A DNA stretch of 64,000 nt from positions 43,566,807-43,630,806 of the forward strand of contig CM076139.1 of NCBI GenBank assembly GCA_038025085.1. The letters are read 5' to 3'. The notes under the pieces were generated by a model, which was not told the DNA's origin, did no database searches, and was given only the letters and a program-made list of their open reading frames with translations. The position numbers and the translations under genes were made by a program. The stretch comes from Tetragonia tetragonoides. Its lineage: Eukaryota > Streptophyta > Magnoliopsida > Caryophyllales > Aizoaceae. How positions within the stretch are numbered: the first letter of the stretch is position 1; each line of letters begins with the position of its first letter. Shown here one piece after another: positions 22,771 to 35,500 of this stretch.

Positions 22771-24233
22771 TGATAGCCCCGCAAGTGCACGGGTTTATCG
22801 AAGTAGTAAATTATCGTCTCCCAAGAAGAGCGAGGGTATTTCGATTACCAAACTCACTAGAATTGGGAAAGCTAAGCTAATTCGGGTAAATTGGATGGTG
22901 GTTTAATTTAATAAAACCTAAAACTAAAACTAAATTAATTAACTAATATTAGAGGAAAGAGCAATCACAATTGTAAGGATCAAGAATTGAAGCTAGAGTT
23001 GGGGGTTCACCCAACTAATGATGTTCTAATGCAATGAATGTTATGGGAGCATGCAATCAAATGGGTAATGCAAGGGAACGATTAGAACTCAAATAATTCA
23101 AGGCCTCTTTCAAGGTCCAAAGGAAGCACCTAACTCAAACTAACCACCTATTTTCATGGGTCCATTAAGTCCAAACTAATCAATAAGTTTCCAAGGTGAT
23201 TCATCCTACTTTCGTGGCTAAATCTCCTCGATAGGTTAGTAAAACCCCTCACAATCAACCTTCCCCTTTCGGTTTTAGATTAATTGATCAAATAAAGCCA
23301 TAAAATCATTTAGGCATTTCATCAAACACTTGGGGTACATACTACCAAACTAGCTATTACCCAAATAAAAACATTCAAACCATATCATCCAAGCATTAAA
23401 AACATCATAGTTGGGCTAATCCCAACTCTAATAAGAGAGATTAGCCACTAATCATCATAAAGTCATCAATTTTAATTAACCAAAACATAATAATCAAACT
23501 TGCAAGTATTGATAGAAAGAGAGAGAGAGAGAAGAGAAAACTTACAACCAAATGTTAAGAGAAGATTAAAGAGTATATTAACACTAATTATCAAGGTTTT
23601 TCACTCACTAAGAATACTAATCTCACTATTTGAGAGTGTTTGTTCAAGAACCCTAGAAAATTAGGCTAAGATGAGATAAGCCCGAAAAAATAAGAAAAGA
23701 GGCTTTTTATAAACGGAGGAGCTCGACACCAAAAAGCCCCAGAAAAACGCCCCCCTCCACAAAAACGGGGTGGGCGTTTTTCTGAAGAGGGCCGTTTTTT
23801 TCAGGCAGGTGGCAACGCTTTAATTCACTGGAGGGCCCTTTTTAAGGAGGCATGACCGTTTTTCATCTTCAAACGCATATTTAACAGCCTTCCACTCGTA
23901 ATATGGAATAACGTAAAACATGAAAGTTGTAGCCCTCTTTGTTATCTTTTCGTAGCACTTTGGATCTCTTGAACTGGACCACATATGATGAGGTTATGGC
24001 CAAAATACTGAACCACTGTCGAAACTTCATCCTTGGTTCTTCTCGCTCCCACCATTACTCCTCTACGAAGCCCAAATACCTATAAAAACATGCAAAAGCA
24101 CACCAAACAAAGAAAAGCATAATCTAGAAAATATGGGGTAAAAATCACTACACTAAATGCAAGTAACATCCTACAAATTACCTAAAATCAATGCAAATGT
24201 ACCCTAAAAACATGCACAAATACTTGTGCATCA
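22771..24233 (-). mobile_element. Solo LTR, 1463 bp, perfect 5-bp TSD (gypsy-like, TGATG..CTATCA)
   Basis: Read on the minus strand it starts TGATGCACAAG and ends GCGGGGCTATCA. The 5-bp duplication AATAG lies at 22766-22770 and 24234-24238. A TATA-like TTTATAAAAAG on the minus strand near 23705 fixes the orientation. Removing LTR and one TSD restores an uninterrupted frame of the C48 pseudogene (DDDEI joined to VHICSSG). Confidence 0.9.
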
Positions 24234-24308
24234 AATAGTCCACATTTGTTCATCTGGAAGGATTGGTTGTAGCTCAGCTCATCCTGCGAAGAAGGATTCA
24301 AAGCTCTT

Positions 24309-24420
24309 AGAAAATAGCACAACAGAAAATGAAGGAGAACCAGCAACACATAGCACAACAGAAATTGAAGCACGACCAGCAACACATAGCACAACAGAAA
24401 TTAAAGGACAACCAGCAACA
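24309..24420 (+). repeat. In-frame ~33-bp tandem repeats in the C48 pseudogene
   Basis: Three imperfect coding repeats encode STTENEGEPATH, STTEIEARPATH and STTEIKGQPATN. The linker is acidic and low in complexity. Confidence 0.8.
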
Positions 24421-25439
24421 AATGCTTTAGAAATGGGAGAAGATCTTCGGATAAGAAATAAATATAAAAGGGTAAAACGAGGACGGAAAACGGTGGCGCA
24501 CAAATGTACTAAGATTATCGTTCGCCAACCAAGGGATATAGTTGGTGTAGATTTTTCCTAGGCAACTAAGACCACGTGATGGGAAAAGCGTTATAATTGA
24601 AGAAGTAGAAGTGCCAGATAGTGAACTTGCTGTTGTAGATGAACAGAACAAAAAAAGAGGGAGAGGGAGACCGTAAAAAGTGCCAGATTCAAGTACTGCT
24701 CTCATTGTTTTTGGCACATAGGAGCTCATAGCTGCTCAGAAGCTAAAAGATATGAAAGCTCAGAAGAAGTGCAAAAACAGGATGTCACCAAAAGGCCTAT
24801 ACAACATGATACCCAAGTTAAATGAGCTACAACGAAGAGCTGTAGCAGAAGTAGGGTTTGGTGGACTTATATATTTGAAGTTCAGTAAAATAGATGGCGA
24901 GTTTGCAAAAAGGATTGTAATGAATATGGAAAATGTCAGTCGTTACTACGACTTCATTAATGGAGATAGATTAGTGATAGGGGAAGAGGATGTTTTTTTG
25001 ACACTAGGGCTTCTAAGAGGTCCAAGGAGAGTAGTTGAGGCACAAAGTCAAACTGAATCTGTTCAGTTTCATCAGCTGGTAGAAGATTGGAGGGAAAGAT
25101 GGGGGGTGCAACTCCAGCAACTTCTGAAATGCCTGAAACAATAGCAACAAGAGGTGATCATGGTGATGAATTTAAGAGAGATTTTGTAGTGTACGTCATG
25201 GCAGCTCTTCTTCAAGGTAGACAAAGCCGACCATGTCCTTATAAGTACCTCTACTGCGTCATAAATGTCAACGAGATAAAGTAGTACAACTTCTGTCAGT
25301 TTGTTGTGAAGAGTCTTTGTGACAATGTAGGGCAATGGAAGACCAATCCCAGAAGTTTCTTTAAAGAGTCGTTGTTATTCTCATGGTTAGTTTTCTTTAA
25401 CTTAAGCTTTACTTATTCATTCATCAAAATGTTTTCTCT

Positions 25440-25795
25440 GAATTACTCACCAAAAGAGTATGAAATTAGCTAGAATGAATTTGATTCATGTTGATTGATA
25501 AATTTGGTAACTCTGATTGATGAATCTCTAATTCTGTTTAATGAATTTGGTCATGTTGATTAATGAATTTACTATCTTTACATAGATAGATTGCTTTTGG
25601 TTAAAATTTTCTTTTAACATAGAAGAATCTTTGTTTTCAGTGATGAATTTGCTCCTTCTGTTTGATGAATCTTTGATTCTTGTCAATGAATTTCTCAAGT
25701 AGATTAATGAATTGATTATGTTAACATAGCTAGATTGCTTTTGCGTGAAATGAATCTTTTATCATATTAACATAGTATTAACTTATTCTGCATGC
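25440..25795 (+). repeat. Intron filled with TGAATC/AATGAATT words
   Basis: Between the donor at about 25385 and the acceptor GCATGCAG at about 25797 the intron repeats words such as TTGATTAATGAATT and GATGAATCTTTGATTC. These are the same family as in the 18-22 kb intron, which ties both introns to one gene. Confidence 0.65.
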
Positions 25796-26639
25796 AGTTA
25801 TCCTACTGTGATAGAGTGGTATTTAAAGTCAGAACTATCCCTAGGGAATTCCCAATCATAAGGAATTGGACAACCGAAGCCATAGATGAACGGGTGAGTG
25901 ATGAATTGAAGGAAAAATTTGGCAAAGGATCAGTTGAAGGACGCATAAATATAACTGGTGTTGGTGAGTTTTCAGAACAATTATCAAAAAATATATCTCA
26001 AGTCTGTGCAATGAATTGAGTATAATTTTAATTATTTGTTGCTAATTTCTAATGAATTTCTGATTATATTTCTTCTCATTTTATTAATTGTTTTTAGATG
26101 TTGAGGCGGTGTTGGTTGGTCCTCCTTTTGAAGCAAATGATCAAAATGAAGTACAAAATAATGGTGATGAATCCGAAGTCGAAAGTGAGGATGATCAAGA
26201 TGGGCCATCAGCACCTGCTGAGCAAGATAATGATGAGCATAATAAACGATCAGAACCTGATGAACAACAACCAACAAATGACGTTGCTGCTACATCAATA
26301 GCCCATCATTCCGAGGAACAACATGACCATGAGCCCTGGAACACTGATTCAGCTCCTGATGATCAAGATTTCACCTTTGGTTCAAATGAATTGCCTGAGT
26401 TTCTTGTTAACACATTTGAACCTCAACTCGCACAATCAACTCCTCTCTTTCATCCTGAACCACAACCAGAGCATTGTACACCTTTCGTTGTCCAAGATCT
26501 AATTGAAAAAGAACTTGAAATCTGCCAACCTCAAAATAACAATGAAAGTTCTCGTTCTCCTCAACAGCCAACAAGGAATGAGAATCTGAATCCTAGAGAG
26601 GTATATGTTTCTATGCATTTACTAAGTTCTATCTCTTTT

Positions 26640-26915
26640 TTCCTTTTGAATTTATTTATTAAGTGAAATCTTTTTTGTGGCAGAATTCATTGCTCCTATG
26701 CTCTGAATTCAGTGACCTTGTCCTCTGAATTCATAACTTTTGTACTATATGAATTCAGAGAAGTTCTATCTCTTCTTTGCTTTTAAATTCATTTTTATGG
26801 CATAATTCATTGCTTCTATTCTCTGAATTCATTGATCCCTGCTCTGAATTCATTCCTCCTCTACTCTAAATTCATTTTTCCTCTACTAAAAATAAATTCA
26901 TTGCTCCTATCCTAG
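26640..26915 (+). repeat. Intron filled with TGAATTCA words
   Basis: TCTGAATTCA and AAATTCATT recur about every 20-30 bases between two predicted exons. The motif differs from the upstream introns (TGAATTCA instead of TGAATCTT) but is the same as in the FAR1 introns and the 29-37 kb spacer. Confidence 0.7.
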
Positions 26916-29149
26916 GCATACAAAGCAAGGCTTGCAGATGTAGCCTTAAGGATGGCTAGTGTGTTTGTTGACTTTGGCCAAACAATTCGCGATGGAGTGG
27001 AGTATGTACCTGAGAGTGAGCTCTTGCAGAGGGTTCAGAAAGCTTCTACAGAAATGTTCACGGGCTTTTCTGAGAGCCAGAGACAGAGCCAAGAAGCTTT
27101 AAGACGGAGCCAAGAGGCACAAACACAAAGTCAACAAAACACAGAGGAGAATGCAAAGCTGGATATTGACAGTGACGAGGGTCAGCAAAATGAGGTATTG
27201 CCTTCTGATAATATAGAAGGAGAACCAAGCTCAAGCAGACAAGTACCACACATTGAACTTGAAGACTTCTTTGAAACAGAAGAAATCCTTCGAGCGATTG
27301 ATGCGATGGAGAGGGCAGTAATCTTTGTTTCCCTGACACCTCCTTCATTTGATTTAGGCACATCTCCAATTTCCGCCACTGTGAAATCCGTCTCGGATAT
27401 TGCCAAAACGTAATGATATCTTTTATTTGATGAACTTTATATGTTATGTCAATGAATTGCTACCTGTGATTAATTTGATATGGTTAATGAATCTTATCTA
27501 TTTACAAGTACAATGAAAATGATAATGGACAAGGTTGAAGTTACATCACTCCCCCTGCTCCTAGACTGCCATTGTCGATTAGCGAAAGCCCTACAGTAGG
27601 TCATGAAGTTACTGAAACTTCTACTGAGAACAGAGGCAAAAGTCAGATGGCAAGAGCACAAAGAGCGGAAATGATGTTGCGCCAAAGGCACCTAGACCGT
27701 CTTCCATTTGCACTTCGATCACCCTTCTAGAGCAGACACGTTAATGTCATCAAGCGGTGTAGTGAGCTAGAGCAGCAAGTTGCTGATTATGCATTCTCAG
27801 AAGATAGAGGCTTCAATACATATGCATAACCTTTACCATCAAAAATCATTCAATTTGATAGCTTCTTTTTCGGATATATGTCAATGAATATTCATACTCT
27901 TACTTTTGTTTTATACAGTGAAGTGCTACTAAGAGTTCGACCATTTCTTTACACAATAAGAAAAGCCATATTTCTTACCCTTTGAGGGGTTGCTAAAGAC
28001 AGAGATGCTGTAGACAATCAAATGGTGGATGTTTGGACTCTAATGCTGAACAACAATGAGCGGGCTAGAAGTTCTGAATCGTCAAGGAGGTTTTTCTGTT
28101 CTACAAATGTCTATGTAAGTTTTATTTCTGTGAATTGTATGAATGTCTGCTCTTTTTATAGTGTCAAAAGAATAATGAGAATAACTTCTTGAATTCATTT
28201 GTTAAAGGCCCAATTCACTTTTAGTGTATTGGAAGAAAAGTGGAAGCAAGAATTGTTGACCGAATTCGCTATGAGATGGGACACTGCAATATGAATGACC
28301 TAAGGGATGTCACTCTGGTAAGACTAAACTATGTTCATCAATAAACAAAAATCATCACTAAAATAATTGGGAACTGATTCTCATAATATTTTGTAGCTTA
28401 CAAATTCTATGGCAGTTCTTCTTTGCTGTTGGTATAAGCGAGCACTTCTACACAGTCTGTGTCAATTTCAAATCTCGCTTTATTGAGATTCTTGACAACA
28501 GGAAACTACCCATCCAAGAAAGCTAAATATGGTTGTGTGATTCAAAATATAGTAAGATCTCATACTTTACATATATTCATCCCTAAATGAATACCAAGAA
28601 TTGTTTAATCTTTTCCTTCTTTACTTTGAATTCATTTAAATGTCTTCATCATATATTCAGGTCAAAGGCTTAACTATCTTCTTGACCGAAATAAAGCATC
28701 ATAAGGCTGAAGAACTGAAACTATACAAAGACAAGGTCATGCCCTTACCATGGCGTTCTAACACCAACATTTCAGACTGTGCCATATACACTATGAGGCA
28801 CATGGAGACATATATGGGCACAATGGAAGGTTATGGACCTTTCGCTAAGAATGATGTAAGTAAGGTTCCTCTCTTATTTTCTTTGAAGTTCCTCAAAAAA
28901 TATTCTAATTCTGCAATCCCTGTTATTTTTCGCATGAGCTTGCAGTGAAGGCACTCAGGGTAAAGTATTGTCACAGACTTATCACAAATGAGATCAATGA
29001 GAAGAGGGACAAGATCACGGGAAGAGTTAAATATAGCTTCAAGAAAAAGGAGCCATAGATATTAGGATGAGTTGTATAGTCTGGAAATTCAATATTTGTA
29101 TAGCAAAAATTTATCAATGATCACAGTGTTGATACAAATGTACATTCTA

Positions 29150-32100
29150 CCAATTTGGTTTCAGAAATGAATTCAAAACTACAATGGAAGTAAATTCTAT
29201 GTCCTATTTTCAAGAATTAAAATCAATGAATTCAGCAGAAGAAGAGCAATGAATTCAGACCAGACAGGCAATGAAATCAGAGCAGAGGAGTAATGAATTC
29301 TGCTATAAAAATGAATTCAAGTAAATGAATTCAGTGAATTATAGATTGCCGCAAAAGAACGCACCACAACAGAATTTTAACAAATGATCACAAACTTTGA
29401 TTGCTATTTTCAAGATGGATTTAAAGATATATTGATGAATTTGAGTACTTAAATAAATGAATTCCTAGCAGAGGAGCAATGAATTGTGCCATAAAAAATC
29501 AATGAATCACATATTGCTCTTTCTTAACTCTTTTTTGTAACACCCCCGAATTCGCAACGATTTCCTGGGAACTATCGACATCGCTATCCACGACTCAACA
29601 CCGCTGAACCGTACCAAACCCAGGGGATGCTACTGCAACATTTATCGCTAAGGAATAAATGCTAAGCAAAAATGAAAAACTAGGTATCAAAGGAAGCATC
29701 TAAACAAACTAAACATTAATATCAGAGTTGTCTATCAAATAAACTTAAGTCCATTAAAGTATTATTACAACTTTGCCTTCAAGGGCACAACCAAAAATCC
29801 ATAATCCAAAATAAATCATAAGTCTAGAGAAACAACCGACATTTAAACTTCAAGCTATCGTCCTCACTCAGCTACACCTACACTTTGGTTTCCGTGAAGG
29901 AAACAAGGTACAGAAGAAAAGAGAAGAAACAAAAGAAAACAAAAATCAGATAAACTGAATAAACGTCATCCATACCCAGTAAAAACACTTTCGCAAACCT
30001 TACCTGGGTTTTAGAATAATCATTGAAATTCATTTGAATGCACAAGTAGACATACAATCAAGCACACAAAAACTCGACATTCAATTACATGCAATTGTTG
30101 CTTTAGTGATCACTCGAACACAAACAGATAACCCATCTTGATTAGAGAAATAAGAGAGCGAATAGAACAGCGATTACCCATAGTGTATGTTCATAGATAG
30201 ATATAGACATGCCATGGACTTACTCTAGTGTATACTCACACTACCTCTAACATAATAATCGATATGTAGAGAATTAAATGATGGGGATGATCCGTCCCGA
30301 ACACACTATGAGGTGTCCATAAAAAAAACCTGGGAATCACGCATCCCTAGACTACATCAATTAGATGAGTCTCGATTGCTCGACTACTCCTAGGGATCCA
30401 TTAGGAGTCTTATTCTCATTGATAAATCAATTCACATACTTACATTGATTGACCTAGTGGTACAATGAGACCACGACATACTACTTCACTTCATGCTCAT
30501 GATAATGAATAAAATAACGACGATAACGACATAAAGGCATATTAACATAATCATGCTTCACATATGTCTAACGAATTTTCGGCAGCACTTCGGCAGTAAA
30601 TCATGATATCCAAAATTACACTTTCAACAAATAATCCATCCAAGTATAATAGGTGCTCATTAGCACTCAATAATAACCCATTCCAAATAGCACGTATATT
30701 ATATCATAATAATATTAGAAATTCACATCGCCATACATGCTCGATAATTAGCATATGAACTAATTAATTAACGAAACTTCATAAACTTGTCATACTCAAT
30801 ATAAATCATATTTACAGCGAAGTATATATTTCTAATTCTCATAATTAGCGACGATATAATTTAATCATGCTTCGCATATTAAATTCACAATAATTTATCA
30901 ATTAGCACATAACACATCAAAATAGTTTTGATGGGGCTTTAGAAAGAGGTAGGCACAATCTCTTACCTAAAAAATGCTCACTAATTAGTGCGTAAGCTCC
31001 ACGTACGAAGATGATCACGCTTACTCGTTAAGCCCTAATTAAGAACAATTACCGAAACCGAGTTTATTCAATACGAACATCTAAACCGTACTGAAACTAT
31101 AAACTGATATTTTTTTAAATTTCCTTGATTTATTAAAATCAATCTAGGATTTTGAAAATCCGGATTCGGATTCCAAAAGAGTACAGAAAAAAAACAAGAA
31201 ATTAAAAACTGCTGAAATTACTCAAAAACCTGCACGAAAATCCAAAAACGCGAAAACGAAAAAGCACTTGCTTGACCCATGAACCACCATCACGACCACC
31301 ACCCACGGTGGTCATGTGACCTCCGGTGACCCCCCGACCAGCCACCAGCGCCGGTGGTGGTGGTGGGTCCACCGTGGTGGTTCACGGCAGAAGAACAACG
31401 AAAGAGAGAGAAAGAAATAGCGAAAGGAAGAGAGAGATGGGGCTGCGCCCATTATCACAAAACTCACCGGAGTGAAGGGCGGTGGCCGGAGCAAGGAGGC
31501 CCGTGGTGGTGGCTACAACAGGATAGAGAAAAGAGCACGAAAGAGAAAGAGAGAAACAACAGGAGAAAGAGAAAGGGAAAGAAAGAGAGAGAATGAGAGT
31601 TACCGAGGACGATGTGACGGCGGCGATGCTGGTGGTGCTCCGGCGAGCAGGTCAGGAGAGAGAAGGAGAGAGAGGCCGAATGAGAGAGAGAGGAGGAAGA
31701 TGATGAGGGTTTGATCAAAGTGTGCAAACTGAATATTGTCTCATCTTTTTCTATTTATACTCACCACAAGGGTTTTGGTCAACAATAGTCAAGTTAGGAA
31801 TAAAAGAAATATGCCCATTAAATTTAATTGAATAAATTCTTCCCGAATCAATAATAAAGGAAATAGGAATTCTCTCGATCGTCAAAAATCATTTAAATAA
31901 AACTCTCAAATAATTTGACAACTATAAATTCCGAAACCTCCATAATAATAACTAATATTATTATGGCTTTAATTGCATAAATCGAATCGTTATACTAATA
32001 TACGATTTAAATCTCCGAAACTATTTAGAAATGAATTATAAATCGATATTATAATTATAGAAAATATTGGGGTATCACATTTTCCCTATCTACTGGTTAG

Positions 32101-33150
32101 TCAAGGTCGCGCCACAAATAACGCACAAATAGTTCGATGACTTAGGCTAAGTTGGAATGCATTATTTTCGAAAGCAAAAATATTTTTGGCTATTTTCAAC
32201 ACGAATTCAAACCTAAAAACCCAAAATGAATTCCATGTGGTATGCTAATGAATTTAAGTACTTATAAAAATGAATTCAAAGCAAAAAACCAATGAATTCT
32301 TTCTTAAAAATAAGTGAATTCAATTTCAAGATGAATGCATTATTTTCAAGACGAATTCAAAGATAAAATCCAAATGAATTCAATGTGGTAAATTGATGAA
32401 TTTCAGTACTTTAGTAAATGAATTCAGAGCAGTGGAGCAATGAATTCTGCCATAAAAAAATCAATGAATCACAGATTGCTCTTTCTTAACTGTTTTCCCT
32501 ATCTTCTACTTAGTCGAGGTCCCGGCACAATAACGCATAAATAGCGCAACCTTAACAAATAAACAATAGTTTGATGACTTAGGCTAAGTTGGAATGCATT
32601 ATTTTCGAAATCAAAAATACTTTTGGCTATTTTCATGACGAATTCAAATCTAAAAAACCAGATGTATTCCATGTGGTATGCTGCTGAATTTAAGAACTTA
32701 TGAAAATGAATTCAACGCAAAAAAGCAATGAATTCTTTCTTAAAAATAAGTGAATTCAAAGATAAAATCCAAAATGAATTCAATGTGGTACTTTGATCAA
32801 TTTGAGTACTTAAGTAAATGAATTTAGAGTAGAGGAGAAATGAATTTTGCCATAAAAATCAATGAATCAAAGATTTCTCTGTCTTAACCGTTTTCCCTAT
32901 CAACTACTTAGTCGAGGTCGCGCCACAATAACGCCCAAATAGCGCAAGCTTAACAAATAAACAATAGTTTGATGACTTAGACTAAATTCGAATGCATTAT
33001 TTTCGAAAGCAAAAATAATTTTGGCTATTTTCAAGATGAATTCAAAGCTGAAATCCAAATGAATTCCATGTGCTTTGCTGATGAATTTAAGTACTTATGA
33101 AAATGAATTCAAACAAAAAAGCAATGAATCATATATTCCTCTTTCATAAG
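29150..33150. repeat. ~400-bp tandem array with AATGAATTCA words, split by a solo LTR
   Basis: The unit mark TTTTCCCTATC begins at 32080, 32493 and 32891 (periods 413 and 398). Each unit contains TTAGTCGAGGTC-type, TTTGATGACTTAG and many AATGAATTC words. A partial unit (29395-29535) lies left of the LTR at 29536-32079 and joins the first copy when the LTR is removed. Confidence 0.85.
29536..32079 (-). mobile_element. Solo LTR, 2544 bp (Ty3-gypsy, chromovirus/Tekay-like)
   Basis: Read on the minus strand it starts TGTGATACCCCAATATT and ends GGGGTGTTACA, the ends usual in Tekay-type LTRs. A TATA box GAGTATAAATAG (near 31755, minus) is followed by a leader with the CT-rich tract seen in many gypsy LTRs. 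Flanks TTTTT (left) and TTTTC (right) fit a 5-bp duplication with one change, because the sister repeat unit reads TTTTC at this site. ORFs at 31312-31727 are low-complexity (GA/GGT) artefacts. Confidence 0.85.
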
Positions 33151-33159
33151 TAAAATTAA

Positions 33160-33717
33160 TGTTGATTCACTACGACGTATAACAAATAAAAGATAAACAA
33201 AACAAGAAGGATACTTCAATTCCATTCATTGAAAATTTACATCAAAGACAATGACTACAAAATGAATTCATTAGCATTCAATGCACAGCAAAAAAATACT
33301 GGTTCACTATACAGTTTAGTTAACTGCAAATCCCCCAAAAAAATGTTACTAGACACTACAACACCAAAAAGCAGCAAAAAAATAGGCATTCACCCCCCCT
33401 AATCTTGCTCATACACTGGACCAGGCCAGGCATTTTCCTCACCCAGATGATCCTCCAGCCAAAGAAAAAGCTGTCATTCAGCTATGGACATCCAATGCCT
33501 GTCTTGAAATCTGTTTTGTATGACATAACTATGTCATACCAGGCCCTCCCACCTTTTCGCCTCTTGCAGACATTGCTGCAGCGTCGGCATTGAACATCTT
33601 TTAAAAACATGCTGCTGCATGATTTTCTCAAGTTGTAAAAGCTTTGTTGCTCCCCCAACCTACACTATCTTATTCCATTTCTTGGAAACTTTAGAAGCAA
33701 GAGACAAATCCTCAGGA
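33160..33717. other. Downstream region of the small minus-strand gene
   Basis: There is no complete gene. On the minus strand at about 33530-33600 a frame contains a Cys- and Arg-rich piece (CRRCSNVCKRRKGGRAWYD) that could be the relic of a zinc-knuckle-like exon, but stops surround it. Confidence 0.3.
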
Positions 33718-34596
33718 TCAAGTCGATGAAACATTCTTCATCAGTATTTCTGACATTCCTGGGATGTCAGTAAAATCTCCAGTATCGCGATGCTCATCAA
33801 AAGTTGGTCTCCAGAGAGACATTCGTTGATGAGCTTCAAACCATAGCCTGTTGATCAAAGCATCGATAACTACAACACAAAAACAGTAAGCCAAAAAAAG
33901 AAACAAAAATGAGTCATAAATGTCCTATTAAAATTAATTTACTACTTCTAACAGTGTAGCAGAACTTAGCTATGCAATTCAGAAATATTACCTAAATCAA
34001 AAAAGCACTTTAAAAACAATGAACTTTAACAAACAATTTGACAAAAAATATAAGCTAATTCTAACAAACAACTAGCTAAACTGAAAAACACAACAAAAAA
34101 AACAACAACTTGAATTCAATTCTGTCACAAAACACAACTGACACAGTAGCAGAAACTTAACTATGCAATTCAGAAAAATAACTTAAATCAACAAGCACTT
34201 TAAAAACAATGAACATTAACAACAATTTGACAAACAAAAGAGCAACAGCTTGAATTTCAATTCTGTCACAAAAACAAAACTAACACTGTAGCAGAAACTT
34301 AGCTATGCAACATTCACAAAAAAAATAAAATCAAAAAGTACTTTAAAATAATGAATTTTATGAACAATTTGACAATGTAAGTTACTGCTAACAAACAACT
34401 AGCAACACTGAAGCAAAAATGTTTTACACCAAATACAAAACACCACAAAACAGAACAAAACCCACAAAAACACAAAACAGACAAAAAAAAAAAAACTTGA
34501 AATAAACTAAAGGAAGACTAAAATACCTTCAAACGGTGGTGAAACATCAACCTTCATCTTTGGACTCCAAAGAATTGCTCTGAACCTTCTCTGCAT
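33718..34596 (-). CDS. Small two-exon gene of unknown function
   Basis: Exon 1 (34596-34527) starts MQRRFRAILWSPKMKVDVSP and ends at a donor G/GTATTTT. Exon 2 (33869-33718) starts after TTGTGTTGTAG and encodes VIDALINRLWFEAHQRMSLW through MKNVSST to a TGA. The split codon gives valine and keeps one frame, for a protein of 73 residues. I recognise no domain. A 657-bp intron carries three copies of a GTAGCAGAA...CTATGCAATTCAGAAA unit (33955, 34146, 34288). Opposite it, 300 bases away, the leader of a divergent gene begins. It sits in the AATGAATTCA-rich region between the C48 and FAR1 pseudogenes, so it may be element cargo. It could also be the 5' part of a longer, broken gene. There is no transcript proof. 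Confidence 0.45.
33955..34380. repeat. Three tandem intronic repeats (periods ~191 and ~142 bp)
   Basis: Each copy begins GTAGCAGAA, continues CTTAGCTATGCAA or CTTAACTATGCAA, contains AAGCACTTTAAAA or AAGTACTTTAAAA, and ends ACAATTTGACA. All lie in the intron of the small minus-strand gene. Confidence 0.75.
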
Positions 34597-34900
34597 GAGC
34601 CTCTGATCGCGCCAAAAGGAAAAACGATGAGCTAAGTTGAGCTGGGTCTGTGTGAGAACCCTTGAACTTGTGAGCTAAGGGGCATGATCAATTGGGTTTA
34701 TAAAATAAGCTATTAGGGACACGATGATCATTTAATTATGTAAAATTGCTCTCAACCCCAGTCAAGTTTTCTCAACCATTCATTTTAATTATGTCAAATC
34801 ACTGTTAAAAAGTAATAATTTATATGCTTAATAAACAGACAACTTAAGGCTATGAATTTTTCGGCCATTTCAATGAATATTAGAGATCAAATCCATATTT
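34597..34900. promoter_or_regulatory. Candidate bidirectional promoter
   Basis: The stretch separates the start of the minus-strand small gene (ATG at 34596) from the predicted leader exon of the plus-strand F-box-like gene (to about 34997, donor CAGCAG/GTATGT). A TATA-like TTTATAAAATAAG at 34696-34710 reads in either direction. The inference comes from gene placement only. Confidence 0.35.
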
Positions 34901-35500
34901 GAAAACTAAAAACCTAAAAGCAAACCTAAGCACTACTCATCAGACTCAACCCCAAAAAGAATCCTCTTCCATTTCCTCTTGTTTAGCAGCAGGTATGTTT
35001 CTTCTCCATGTCCCCATTTCTTGTTTAGCATTTACTACCCATTTTTAGCATCATGTTAAATTTGTGTTTCTTGTTTAGTATTTTTAACTACCCATTTCTT
35101 TTGATCTGTTTAGTAGCTCTTTTAGTGTTATAATATCTGACAAATGCATGATTTTAGACTAATCTCTGTTCCTCATTGTTTATAATTCAACAAGTTTACC
35201 TCCTGTTTTGCTCACCTCTTGCTTACCATTCAAATACATAAAGAATGGAGTGTTTAAATCAATGTTATACGAAAATGAATTGTTAGCTTTAGTCCTGTAA
35301 AAAAAAAGGCACAATTCATCATACCCCCCTGTTATCATTGTGAAAAATAATAATGCTAGGCTATTTTTGAAAATTTGATTCAACATTTGATTTGATTAAA
35401 GTACCAAATTCACCAGAAAAAAGAAGGGTTTGTTGGATGTGGCTTAGCACGGTACATTTTCTATGTTGCTAACTAAAAATCATTACAGGATTACGAAAAC

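Larger units (their letters stand above)
22544..29057 (+). pseudogene. Plant mobile-domain / C48 (Ulp1-like) cysteine protease pseudogene
   Basis: Exon pieces run along the plus strand: a Lys/Ser-rich N terminus (22544-22770, resuming at 24239) with an AT-hook-like KKRGRGRP; a mobile-domain-like stretch (24752-25144, with RYYDFINGDRLVIGEEDVFL; 25145-25384, with FKRDFVVYVMAAL); an exon at about 25798-25963; acidic Gln/Asp-rich linkers (26098-26600, 26916-27411); and the protease core (about 28410-28960). The core shows EHFYTVCVNFK (His codon 28443-28445), EILDN and DCAIYTMRHMETY (Cys codon 28778-28780), the His-Asp-Cys order of C48/Ulp1 SUMO proteases. Breaks: a solo LTR, a frameshift near 24552, and stops near 24674, 25282 and 28526. 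In plants such genes are often cargo of Mutator-like elements. Exon limits are approximate. Confidence 0.75.

Noticed and set aside
31312..31727. Arg/Glu/Lys-rich and Ser/His-rich ORFs
   Set aside because: They lie in the purine-rich leader part of a solo LTR and are explained by composition.
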